From assembly GCF_015207245.1 (NCBI RefSeq), contig NZ_JADEXF010000157.1, forward strand, positions 1 to 7,222: a stretch of 7,222 nucleotides of DNA, written 5' to 3'. The translations under genes were made by a program, and so were the position numbers. This document shows, piece after piece, positions 1 to 5,937 of this stretch (its first letter is position 1; each line of letters starts with the position of its first letter). The stretch comes from Nostoc cf. edaphicum LEGE 07299 (GTDB lineage Bacteria; Cyanobacteriota; Cyanobacteriia; Cyanobacteriales; Nostocaceae). Under the pieces are notes generated by a model. That model worked only from the letters and a program-made list of their open reading frames with translations. It searched no databases and had not been told where the DNA came from.

Positions 1-571
1 GTCTAACCCCCGGACAAACTAGCAAAAAGTCATTTCCACAAGTTTGTCGTAACTGTGCCACTTCTTGAGGCGAACAAACTACCCCATCCAAACCAGATTC
101 TTGAGCCAGCAGGGCCATTTCTAGAGCATATTCTGGCAATTCTAGGGGGATTTTTAAATCAAATGCCAACTGCCGAGCAGAAATGCTCGTTAGCAGAGTA
201 ATAGCAATTAACTTTGGTGGTTGTACTCCTGCTTTTGCAGCCCCTTCCTGGGCCGCCTCAGTTGCGGCTTTCAGGGCATCTCTACCAGCAGTAGCATGAA
301 TTGTCAGTAAATCCACTCCGTATCTAGCTGCACTCCGGCAAGCACCAGCAACGGTATTAGGGATATCATCAAACTTTAAATCCAAGAAAATGCGCTTTTG
401 CCGAGACTTTAACACTTCCAGAATTTTCGGGCCAGTGCTGGTAAACAACTCTAAACCGACTTTCCAGAAACTAACTTGCGGTAGCCGATCTATAAGAGCG
501 ATCGCACTTTGTTCATCCGGGACATCCAAAGCCACAATAACTCGTTGTTCTACCTGTTCCCTATTCCCCAT
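1..571 (-). CDS. pyrF: Orotidine 5'-phosphate decarboxylase, 3' end cut by window edge
   Basis: PyrF converts OMP to UMP, the last step of de novo pyrimidine synthesis, in the cytoplasm. I translated this frame by hand: 190 codons are present, and the family is usually about 230-240 residues, so some 45 are missing to the left. The N-terminal strand VIVALDV (residues 11-17) carries the substrate-binding Asp16. Lys37 lies in FWKVGLELF. The catalytic D-x-K-x-x-D motif is DLKFHD (Asp64, Lys66, Asp69) followed by IPNTV. The start of the phosphate-binding CPGVR segment is at the window edge. The only in-frame start before the first beta strand is ATG at 571-569, because an in-frame TAG lies just upstream at 577-575. 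That ATG sits inside a heptamer repeat, and the first few codons are repeat-derived. A GGAG at 581-578, six bases upstream, could be the Shine-Dalgarno sequence. It lies 14 bases behind tyrS and is probably cotranscribed with it. Confidence 0.95.
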   Translation of the reverse strand, partial: MGNREQVEQRVIVALDVPDEQSAIALIDRLPQVSFWKVGLELFTSTGPKILEVLKSRQKRIFLDLKFDDIPNTVAGACRSAARYGVDLLTIHATAGRDALKAATEAAQEGAAKAGVQPPKLIAITLLTSISARQLAFDLKIPLELPEYALEMALLAQESGLDGVVCSPQEVAQLRQTCGNDFLLVCPGVR

Positions 572-586
572 TCCCTACTCCCCATT
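559..586. repeat. Four-unit heptanucleotide array (STRR type)
   Basis: Plus-strand units, end to end: CCCTATT (559-565), CCCCATT (566-572), CCCTACT (573-579), CCCCATT (580-586). Degenerate heptamers of this kind are the short tandemly repeated repetitive (STRR) sequences described from Nostoc, Anabaena and Calothrix. The array touches the last base of the tyrS stop codon (TAA, 588-586) and extends into the pyrF reading frame, so it forms the whole intercistronic gap. Read on the minus strand, each CCCCATT unit gives AATGGGG, which contains an ATG; the one at 571-569 is the assigned pyrF start. Confidence 0.85.
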
Positions 587-1776
587 TAAGGTACTAAGCG
601 CACAAACTTATTTTTCCCGACTTGTAAAACTTTACCTTGTAATTCACCAGCAGCATCAAAAGTGGTATCAGCATCAGTGATGCGATCGCCATCTAAACGC
701 ACTCCACCCTCTTGAATTTTCCGCTTTCCTTCACCTGTACTTTTGCACAAGCCAGTGACATTGAGAATATACGCTAATTTAGTAGGGAACTGCTGCACGC
801 CAGCTAGAGAAAATTCTGGAACAGCACCTTCTTTGCCGCCGCTTTGGGCTGCTTCTTTCGCCTCTTGGGCTGCGGTTTCGCCATGATACTGTTTAACAAC
901 TTCCCATGCTAAAAGTGTTTGGCGATCGCGGGGATTTTCTGGCAGTTGATCTAAAGGTAAATCCGTCAACAGTTCAAAATACTGTTCTAGAAGATTATCA
1001 GGAACTCCTTGCAACTTTTGATACTTTTGTCCTGGGTGTTCTGACAATCCGATATAATTACCTAAAGACTTAGACATTTTTTGCACGCCATCCGTGCCAA
1101 TCAAAATTGGCAGCAGCATACCAAATTGGGGTTTTTGACCAAAATGGCGCTGCAAATCTCTGCCTACAGCAATATTAAATTTCTGATCGGTGCCGCCTAA
1201 TTCCACATCTGCCTCAACTGCAACCGAATCAAAACCTTGCATTAACGGGTACAGGAACTCATGGATAAAAATCGGATTCTCTTTTTTATAGCGATCGGCA
1301 AATCCTTCTTTCGCTAACATCTGCCCTACCGTCATCGTGGAGAGTAACTCCAAAATTTTCTCTAAGTTGAGCTTAGAGAGCCATTCGGAGTTATAGCGCA
1401 CCTCTAACCTTCCTGGTGTGTCAAAATCCAAGATAGGACGTACTTGATCGAGATAAGTCTGAGCATTTTGAGCTACATCTGCTTCTGTAAGCTGACGACG
1501 CACTTCAGATTTACCAGTTGGATCGCCAACACGCGCTGTGAAATCACCAATAATTAAAACTGCTGTATGACCTGCATCTTGAAATCCTCGCAGTTTTCGT
1601 ACTGGTATGCTATGACCTAGATGAATATCAGTACCAGTAGGGTCAATCCCTAATTTTACCCTTAAAGGTTGGTCTGTAGTTAGTAAGAGCCTTTCTAAAC
1701 TTTCGCTGTTAACATCATCTGATTGTGGGAATACTTCTACTACACCACGACGCAACCAATCAAAATCTGGCGTCAT
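586..1776 (-). CDS. tyrS: Tyrosyl-tRNA synthetase
   Basis: Charges tRNA-Tyr with tyrosine in the cytoplasm (class I aminoacyl-tRNA synthetase, about 396 residues as called here, normal for the family). Visible landmarks: class I HIGH motif as HLGH (52-55) in [26 protein letters not shown] (78-89); tyrosine/ATP-pocket segment GGTDQKFN (194-201); KMSKS (233-237); and a C-terminal S4 RNA-binding domain from about 330, including [18 protein letters not shown]. The HLGH-type catalytic core resembles the TyrZ/TyrS2 branch of bacterial TyrRS. The frame stays open for 44 more codons upstream to a TTG at 1908, but the family N-terminus is expected near [17 protein letters not shown], so I chose ATG at 1776; no clear Shine-Dalgarno is seen there. 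It is divergent from the penicillin-binding protein gene and leads into pyrF. Confidence 0.96.
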   Translation of the reverse strand: MTPDFDWLRRGVVEVFPQSDDVNSESLERLLLTTDQPLRVKLGIDPTGTDIHLGHSIPVRKLRGFQDAGHTAVLIIGDFTARVGDPTGKSEVRRQLTEADVAQNAQTYLDQVRPILDFDTPGRLEVRYNSEWLSKLNLEKILELLSTMTVGQMLAKEGFADRYKKENPIFIHEFLYPLMQGFDSVAVEADVELGGTDQKFNIAVGRDLQRHFGQKPQFGMLLPILIGTDGVQKMSKSLGNYIGLSEHPGQKYQKLQGVPDNLLEQYFELLTDLPLDQLPENPRDRQTLLAWEVVKQYHGETAAQEAKEAAQSGGKEGAVPEFSLAGVQQFPTKLAYILNVTGLCKSTGEGKRKIQEGGVRLDGDRITDADTTFDAAGELQGKVLQVGKNKFVRLVP

Positions 1777-1871
1777 CCGAAGAGATTCATTATTAGCTAT
1801 GTTTTGCACACTAGAAGTTAAGTTGGTTATAAACACTTGCAATTTATCCACTTTCTCATCTGCCAAACTAC

Positions 1872-1877
1872 TATAAT
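1872..1877 (+). promoter_or_regulatory. Possible -10 element for the penicillin-binding protein gene
   Basis: A perfect TATAAT lies 72 bases before the GTG start at 1950, in the 173-base divergent region between tyrS and the PBP gene. I see no convincing -35 at 16-18 bases upstream and no TGn extension, so the assignment rests on the hexamer and its position only. If used, the leader would be about 65 bases. It would also lie inside the TTG-extended version of tyrS, which argues mildly for the shorter tyrS. Confidence 0.28.
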
Positions 1878-1949
1878 TGCAAAAAACTAACCGCCTTGCT
1901 TCACCCAATCAATTACAGTTAAATTTACAAGTGAGGAAGTGAAATAGCC

Positions 1950-3875
1950 GTGTCGTCGTCTAGGACTTTTGAAGATAAACAGCCACAGCGTCGGGCTTCA
2001 TCAGGTTTTGAGTTTTTGAAAGGAGTCGGTCAGGTAACTGGCGGTACTCTCCTCTCAATCACCATGCTGGCAAGTTCCATTGTAGCCGGAGGACTGGTTG
2101 GTTTAGCCATCAGTTTCCGTAATTTGCCAGATGTAAGACAGCTACGTAACTTCTTTCCCTCAGAAACGACTTACATTTATGACGTTAAGGGCAAACTCTT
2201 AACGAGTATTCACGGGGAAGCCAATCGGGAAGTCGTACCCCTAGATAGAATTTCGCCGAATTTAAAACGGGCAGTATTAGCAAGTGAAGATGACCACTTC
2301 TACGATCACCACGGTATTAATCCCACTAGTGTTGGCCGGGCCGTAGTAGCTAACGCAGCAGCAGGTGGAGTCAAAGAGGGTGGCTCTACTGTCACCATGC
2401 AATTGGTAAAAAACCTATTTTTGTCTCGCAAGCGTGCTTTTACCCGAAAGTTAGCAGAGGGGGTGCTAGCAATCCGGTTAGAGCAAATTCTTACTAAAGA
2501 CCAAATATTAGAAATGTACCTCAATCAAGTTTATTGGGGTCATAACAATTATGGTGTACAAACGGCAGCCCGCAGTTACTTTAATAAATCATCAGAATAT
2601 TTAAGCTTGGGTGAGTCAGCAATGATGGCGGGTTTGATCCAAGCACCAGAAGAATTCAGCCCCTTTGTGAGCATGAAGCTGGCAAAACAGAAACAAAAAG
2701 AAGTGCTAGGACGGATGCTGGAATTGAACTGGATCAACCAGTCAGAGTACGACAATGCCCTCAAACAAGAAATCAAACTTGGTAGAATCAAATCCTTTCA
2801 AGGTAGTGCCTTACCTTATATAACCAATACAGTAGCGCAGGAGTTGGCTAAAAAGTTTGGGCGTGAGACATTACTCAAAGGCGGGATGCGTGTACAAACT
2901 ACAGTTGATGCCAACTTCCAAATAATGGCAGAGGAAACTGTCGTTAAGTGGCATAAATCATTGCTTGGGCAGGGATTATCTAAGAATCAAATCGCCTTGG
3001 TAGCAATTGATCCGCGCACACATTTTATTAAAGCACTGGTGGGTGGTGTAGATCCTAAGATCAGTGAATTTAATCGTGCAACTCAATCTCAACGTCAGCC
3101 TGGCTCTTCCTTTAAACCGTTTGTCTACTATGCTGCTTTTGCTACTGGTAAATATGGGCCAGACTCAACGGTGGTAGATTCTCCAGTCAGCTATCAAGAT
3201 GGTAATGGTCGGTACTTCCCCAGAAATTATGATGGGGGTTTTAGCGGTTCTATGCCAATTCGCACGGCTTTAGCCCAGTCGCGCAACATTCCCGTGATTA
3301 AGATTGGTAAGGCTGTTGGCATGAATCGAGTGATCGAAACTTGCCGTACTTTGGGGATCATGAGTCCGATGGAACCTGTTACCTCTCTGCCTCTTGGTGC
3401 AATTGGTGTCACTCCCCTAGAAATGGCTAGTGCTTATGCTACCTTTGCTAATTATGGCTGGCAGTCTCCACCCACTGTAATTGCCCGTGTCACCGATAGT
3501 AGTGGTAACGTGTTATTAGATAACACCCCCAAACCCCAGCTAGTTTTAGACCCTTGGGCATCGGCAGCCATTATCGATGTGATGCGATCGGTAGTTACTA
3601 GTGGTACAGGTAAAGGTGCTGCCATAGGTCGTCAAAGCGCTGGGAAGACGGGTACAACTTCCTCAGAAAAGGATATCTGGTATGTTGGCACTGTGCCCCA
3701 GCTAACCACTGCTGTTTGGGTAGGTAGGGATGACAATAGACAATTAGCTAGCCGTGCTACGGGTGGCGGTATGGTTGCTCCCATTTGGAAAGATTTTATG
3801 GAGAAGGCACTTAAGAACGTACCCGTAGAAAACTTCAAGTCACCTTCCCAGTTTTCTCGTCCCAAGTCACAATAA
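1950..3875 (+). CDS. Class A penicillin-binding protein (bifunctional transglycosylase/transpeptidase)
   Basis: Builds peptidoglycan outside the cytoplasmic membrane: polymerises lipid II glycan chains and cross-links the stem peptides. The 641-residue protein has a cytoplasmic basic N-terminus, one membrane anchor at about 32-56, then a GT51 domain: catalytic Glu113 in SEDDHFYDHHG, GGSTVTMQLVKN (144-155), RKLAEGVLAIRLEQ (166-179) and KDQILEMYLNQVYWG (183-197). The transpeptidase domain has all three motifs: SSFK with nucleophile Ser386 and Lys389, SRN (444-446) and KTGTT (566-570). The linker between the domains is short and no PASTA or large insert domain is seen, so it is a compact PBP1-type enzyme; the paralogue group cannot be fixed from here. 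It uses a GTG start. A GAGGAAG at 1933-1939 is a candidate ribosome-binding site, though about 10-12 bases away. A single-gene transcription unit looks likely, since both neighbours are on the opposite strand. Confidence 0.96.
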   Translation: MSSSRTFEDKQPQRRASSGFEFLKGVGQVTGGTLLSITMLASSIVAGGLVGLAISFRNLPDVRQLRNFFPSETTYIYDVKGKLLTSIHGEANREVVPLDRISPNLKRAVLASEDDHFYDHHGINPTSVGRAVVANAAAGGVKEGGSTVTMQLVKNLFLSRKRAFTRKLAEGVLAIRLEQILTKDQILEMYLNQVYWGHNNYGVQTAARSYFNKSSEYLSLGESAMMAGLIQAPEEFSPFVSMKLAKQKQKEVLGRMLELNWINQSEYDNALKQEIKLGRIKSFQGSALPYITNTVAQELAKKFGRETLLKGGMRVQTTVDANFQIMAEETVVKWHKSLLGQGLSKNQIALVAIDPRTHFIKALVGGVDPKISEFNRATQSQRQPGSSFKPFVYYAAFATGKYGPDSTVVDSPVSYQDGNGRYFPRNYDGGFSGSMPIRTALAQSRNIPVIKIGKAVGMNRVIETCRTLGIMSPMEPVTSLPLGAIGVTPLEMASAYATFANYGWQSPPTVIARVTDSSGNVLLDNTPKPQLVLDPWASAAIIDVMRSVVTSGTGKGAAIGRQSAGKTGTTSSEKDIWYVGTVPQLTTAVWVGRDDNRQLASRATGGGMVAPIWKDFMEKALKNVPVENFKSPSQFSRPKSQ

Positions 3876-3878
3876 CTT

Positions 3879-3981
3879 AATTTTAGATTTTGAATTTTGG
3901 ATTGCCAATGAATCCAAAATCTGTATTGGAAAGTTGGAACGCCTACTTCTGGCGATCTGACTTTCCACAAAATCTAAAATT
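3879..3981. repeat. Structured palindromic element able to form a three-way junction between convergent genes
   Basis: Outer arms AATTTTAGATTTTG (3879-3892) and CAAAATCTAAAATT (3968-3981) are perfect 14-base inverted repeats. Inside lie two hairpins. The first is ATTTTGGATT (3894-3903) with AATCCAAAAT (3911-3920), 10 pairs and a 7-base loop. The second pairs 3927-3938 with 3956-3967 (12 pairs, two of them G-U), has one A-A mismatch, then CGCC (3940-3943) with GGCG (3951-3954) around a 7-base loop. The second hairpin abuts the outer stem directly. The element starts 3 bases after the PBP stop codon and ends 2 bases before the DUF1825 stop codon. Its position suggests a bidirectional transcript end or 3' stabiliser, but there is no classic GC stem plus T-run. 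It may instead be a dispersed repeat; the arms resemble palindromic spacer repeats common in Nostoc-type genomes. Confidence 0.75.
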
Positions 3982-3983
3982 GA

Positions 3984-4307
3984 CTAGGGCTGTTTTTCTA
4001 GCTCGGCTTTCATCCGTTCTAAAGTAAGGTGCATTTGGTCAAACATTTGTTGCGGGGTAACACCGAACTGACCTAATTGCGTTTTCAGTTGTTCTACTGT
4101 CATTTGTGCCATGAAATCTTCTGATAGCTCGAAGCGCTTCATAAAGATGCGGTACCGATCCATCATGGTTTCCATTTGCTCAATAAACAGCTTTTTGCCA
4201 TCGCGGTCAAATTTGCCGTAGCTGTTGCCAAGCTTGATCAGCGCTTGATAATCCTCAAACAGCTGTTTTGCTTCTTGCTGAACTATTTCAGAATCGAAGA
4301 ATCCCAT
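3984..4307 (-). CDS. DUF1825 family protein, cyanobacterial, function unknown
   Basis: A 107-residue soluble protein recognised as DUF1825 (GFFDSEIVQQEAKQLFEDY start, GKFDRDGKK in the first third, FMKRFELSEDFMAQMTVEQL in the middle). No function is known to me for this family, which is conserved in cyanobacteria. The sequence predicts almost entirely alpha-helix with amphipathic segments at about 5-28, 36-58, 60-78 and 84-105, and has no signal peptide, membrane segment, cysteine or recognisable catalytic motif. It is rich in methionine (10 of 107), concentrated from residue 45 onward, which could suit a helical-bundle protein-protein interaction surface (inference). The ATG at 4307 has no evident Shine-Dalgarno sequence. 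The gene appears monocistronic: it has its own candidate promoter, and it is convergent with the PBP gene. Confidence 0.92.
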   Translation of the reverse strand: MGFFDSEIVQQEAKQLFEDYQALIKLGNSYGKFDRDGKKLFIEQMETMMDRYRIFMKRFELSEDFMAQMTVEQLKTQLGQFGVTPQQMFDQMHLTLERMKAELEKQP

Positions 4308-4321
4308 ATTGCTTATATTAA

Positions 4322-4341
4322 ACTGAGCGCCCAGACTCAGT
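4322..4341 (-). other. Small hairpin in the DUF1825 leader
   Basis: ACTGAG (4322-4327) and CTCAGT (4336-4341) are perfect 6-base inverted repeats around an 8-base loop. The stem ends 14 bases before the DUF1825 ATG, within the predicted leader, close enough to affect ribosome access. A six-pair stem can occur by chance, so this is only a candidate. Confidence 0.35.
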
Positions 4342-4368
4342 AGCTTAATAGTTTTACTTCTATTTATT

Positions 4369-4397
4369 ATTTTAGTCTAGGGAAGTAATCTAGTCAC
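4369..4397 (-). promoter_or_regulatory. Candidate sigma70-type promoter for the DUF1825 gene
   Basis: On the minus strand, GTGACT (-35, 4397-4392; 4 of 6 to TTGACA), a 17-base spacer and TAAAAT (-10, 4374-4369; 5 of 6 to TATAAT). The predicted start of transcription is near 4362, giving a leader of about 55 bases to the ATG at 4307. Two direct copies of AAACCG with 11-base spacing (4421-4416 and 4410-4405) lie just upstream of the -35 and could be an activator site. No experiment backs this. Confidence 0.42.
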
Positions 4398-4402
4398 GAA
4401 GC

Positions 4403-4430
4403 TTCGGTTTTGGTACGGTTTGTTACCGAA
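4403..4430 (-). other. Stem-loop after the J-TPR gene, possible weak terminator
   Basis: TTCGGT (4403-4408) and ACCGAA (4425-4430) can pair six bases just beyond the J-TPR stop codon (TGA, 4436-4434); a perfect palindrome CGAAGCTTCG (4397-4406) overlaps its far arm. There is no following T-run on the minus strand, so intrinsic termination is doubtful. The same bases also contain the AAACCG direct repeats upstream of the DUF1825 promoter. Confidence 0.25.
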
Positions 4431-4433
4431 ATT

Positions 4434-5366
4434 TCAACACTTGACTTGAGAACGTTTCCCCTTGTTAAATCGACTTAATAAAGCGGCGATACTCAGAGCT
4501 TTAGCTATTGATGTAGGATTAGTATTTTCGCCCGGTTCAATTTTCAGTCTGGTAGCGTATTTCTGAGCTAGTGAATCTTGCGGGTTAAGTTTTAATGCTT
4601 GACGGATGTAAACCCTGGCCATCCCGATAAATTTCTGTTTTAGATGTACTAAACCTAATAAGGCATAATATTCGCTGTTATTTGGCTCTAACTTGATGGC
4701 ATCGCGCAGTTCTTGCACGGCTAGGGCCCAATTGGCTAGCTTGACGTACTCAATCGCTCGCTGGTAGTGACGTTGGGCGTAGTTTGTCAAAACTGGTTTG
4801 ACATTAGTTTCTTCATTAAATGTCAATTCAACTGGCTTGACTTCTACTTCAGGGATGATGCGAACAGCTTTTTGCGATAGAAACAAGTCAGGTTTATGCA
4901 ACTGTAAGTAAACTAAATTCAGTATGCTAATTTGTTGTGTAATTTGATAGAACTGATGGAGTGATTTGTATTGAGCTTCTGCATAAGAGGCGATCGCTTC
5001 TTCGGAAAACAATTCTGCTTGGGGTGCAGACATTTCTATAATTTCCTTAGCTATGGCACTTTGCCCACACAAAGCTTGCTGCTTTAATACTCTTGCGTCC
5101 GATCGCAGCATGGCTATAGCAATCAAACGCTTGTGTCGATTTTTCAGTTGTTCGTAAGCTGGATTGATTAAATGGCTAAATATCGCCGTTGCTAATTCTT
5201 GGTCTGGATTGCAGCTTTTAGCATAGCGATCGGGATGTAGCAGTTTCGCTAAAGTGTGATAGCGTTTAAAAATCTGGCGATCGTCAGCACTCACAGAAAT
5301 TCCTAGCACAGCGTAAGGATCACAAAGCTGTTTAAACCATTCTGGCGGTAGGAAGGTCTGTGACAT
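4434..5366 (-). CDS. J-domain protein with C-terminal TPR repeats
   Basis: A 310-residue cytoplasmic protein. The N-terminal J domain (about 16-76) runs DPYAVLGISVSADD, a helix II, then the HPD tripeptide at 44-46 that stimulates the Hsp70 (DnaK) ATPase, followed by helix III ending NPAYEQLKNR. A helical middle region (about 80-165) has no domain I recognise. Two tetratricopeptide repeats follow at about 199-232 (HYQRAIEYVKLANWALAVQEL, then AIKLEPNN) and 233-266 (ending ALKLNPQDS). It lacks the G/F region, zinc fingers and substrate-binding barrels of DnaJ, so it is a type III J protein. The likely role is to bring DnaK to a client or complex bound by the TPRs; the client is unknown. The tail is basic (RFNKGKRSQVKC). 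ATG at 5366 sits nine codons before the J-domain PEWF segment and has no obvious Shine-Dalgarno sequence. Confidence 0.9.
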   Translation of the reverse strand: MSQTFLPPEWFKQLCDPYAVLGISVSADDRQIFKRYHTLAKLLHPDRYAKSCNPDQELATAIFSHLINPAYEQLKNRHKRLIAIAMLRSDARVLKQQALCGQSAIAKEIIEMSAPQAELFSEEAIASYAEAQYKSLHQFYQITQQISILNLVYLQLHKPDLFLSQKAVRIIPEVEVKPVELTFNEETNVKPVLTNYAQRHYQRAIEYVKLANWALAVQELRDAIKLEPNNSEYYALLGLVHLKQKFIGMARVYIRQALKLNPQDSLAQKYATRLKIEPGENTNPTSIAKALSIAALLSRFNKGKRSQVKC

Positions 5367-5395
5367 CGTAGTAATCTAGATCCGTTAAAAACTTA

Positions 5396-5404
5396 AAATT
5401 AGCA
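5396..5404 (-). promoter_or_regulatory. Possible extended -10 for the J-TPR gene
   Basis: On the minus strand this reads TGCTAATTT, an extended -10 (TGn plus TAATTT) about 30 bases before the ATG at 5366. A weak -35-like ATGACT lies some 19 bases upstream, a longer than ideal spacing. It is supported by position in the divergent region only. Confidence 0.25.
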
Positions 5405-5548
5405 TCAAAGCTCAATGCACAGTCATGTGAAACTTACTCAAATTTCTTTAACTTGGGGATTGGGAAGATTTAGTTAGGGATGAATTGTTTCTGTGCCTTT
5501 TGGCTGTTTTATTGTAGGAATTATGGTATTCGTATACTTTTTAAAAAT

Positions 5549-5923
5549 ATGTTGACTAAGCGCAAAAGTCGAAGTGTTGCCGCTGTTTTAGCTTTTTCTG
5601 GGACGCTGACAATTTCAGGATTACATAAATTCTACCTGGGACAGCCGCTGTGGGGTGTTTTGTATGTGTTGCTTTCCTGGACACCTATCCCCAAGGTAGC
5701 TAGTGCGATTGAGGGAGTTTGGTATTTAGCCCAAGACGAAGAAGCTTTCGATCGTAATTTTAATCTAGGCAAGTCAGCAGCAAGGAACTCACAAAAAGCG
5801 ATTAATCAGGTAGGAGCGATCGCTGATGCAATGCGTGAATTAGATGCTCTGCGACAGGATGGACTGATTTCAGAGTATGAATTTGAGCAAAAGCGCCGCC
5901 AATTGCTAGACCAGATTTCTTGA
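5549..5923 (+). CDS. TM2 domain membrane protein with C-terminal SHOCT domain
   Basis: A 124-residue protein of unknown function. After a basic start (MLTKRKSRSV) comes a TM2/NINE-type module: a first hydrophobic helix at about 9-24, the family's conserved turn GLHKFYLGQ (24-32), and a second hydrophobic helix at about 33-59 interrupted by WTPIPK. Residues 91-124 match a SHOCT domain (short C-terminal oligomerisation-type domain): AMRELDALRQDGLISEYEFEQKRRQLL. A membrane-anchored protein with a cytoplasmic SHOCT tail is the likely arrangement. The frame is open from an ATG at 5480, giving 23 extra residues rich in Cys, Phe and Trp that do not belong to the family, so I prefer ATG at 5549. Neither start has a good Shine-Dalgarno. 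The stop lies 14 bases before the next gene, so they are probably an operon. Confidence 0.85.
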   Translation: MLTKRKSRSVAAVLAFSGTLTISGLHKFYLGQPLWGVLYVLLSWTPIPKVASAIEGVWYLAQDEEAFDRNFNLGKSAARNSQKAINQVGAIADAMRELDALRQDGLISEYEFEQKRRQLLDQIS

Positions 5924-5937
5924 AGTAAGCAACAATC

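Noticed and set aside
390..680. 96-codon open frame on the plus strand
   Set aside because: It lies antisense across pyrF and the end of tyrS, both solidly identified, includes the STRR array, and its product (cysteine- and serine-rich) resembles no family.
2379..2414. Change in the second GT51 motif (GGSTVTMQLVKN instead of the usual GGSTITQQL.KN)
   Set aside because: The Q-to-M difference does not touch the catalytic glutamate and the other motifs are intact, so there is no reason to call the glycosyltransferase inactive.
2306..3412. Minus-strand open frames of 61-72 codons inside the PBP gene
   Set aside because: All are antisense shadows of a gene with every catalytic motif intact and show no ribosome-binding site or family resemblance.
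3632..3970. 112-codon open frame on the minus strand
   Set aside because: It is antisense to the PBP transpeptidase end and its first-read codons come from the palindromic spacer element; no recognisable domain.
5480..5548. Longer TM2 protein starting at ATG 5480
   Set aside because: The 23 added residues are Cys/Phe/Trp-rich and outside the TM2 family consensus, and the positive-rich start at 5549 is the expected form; kept only as an alternative.
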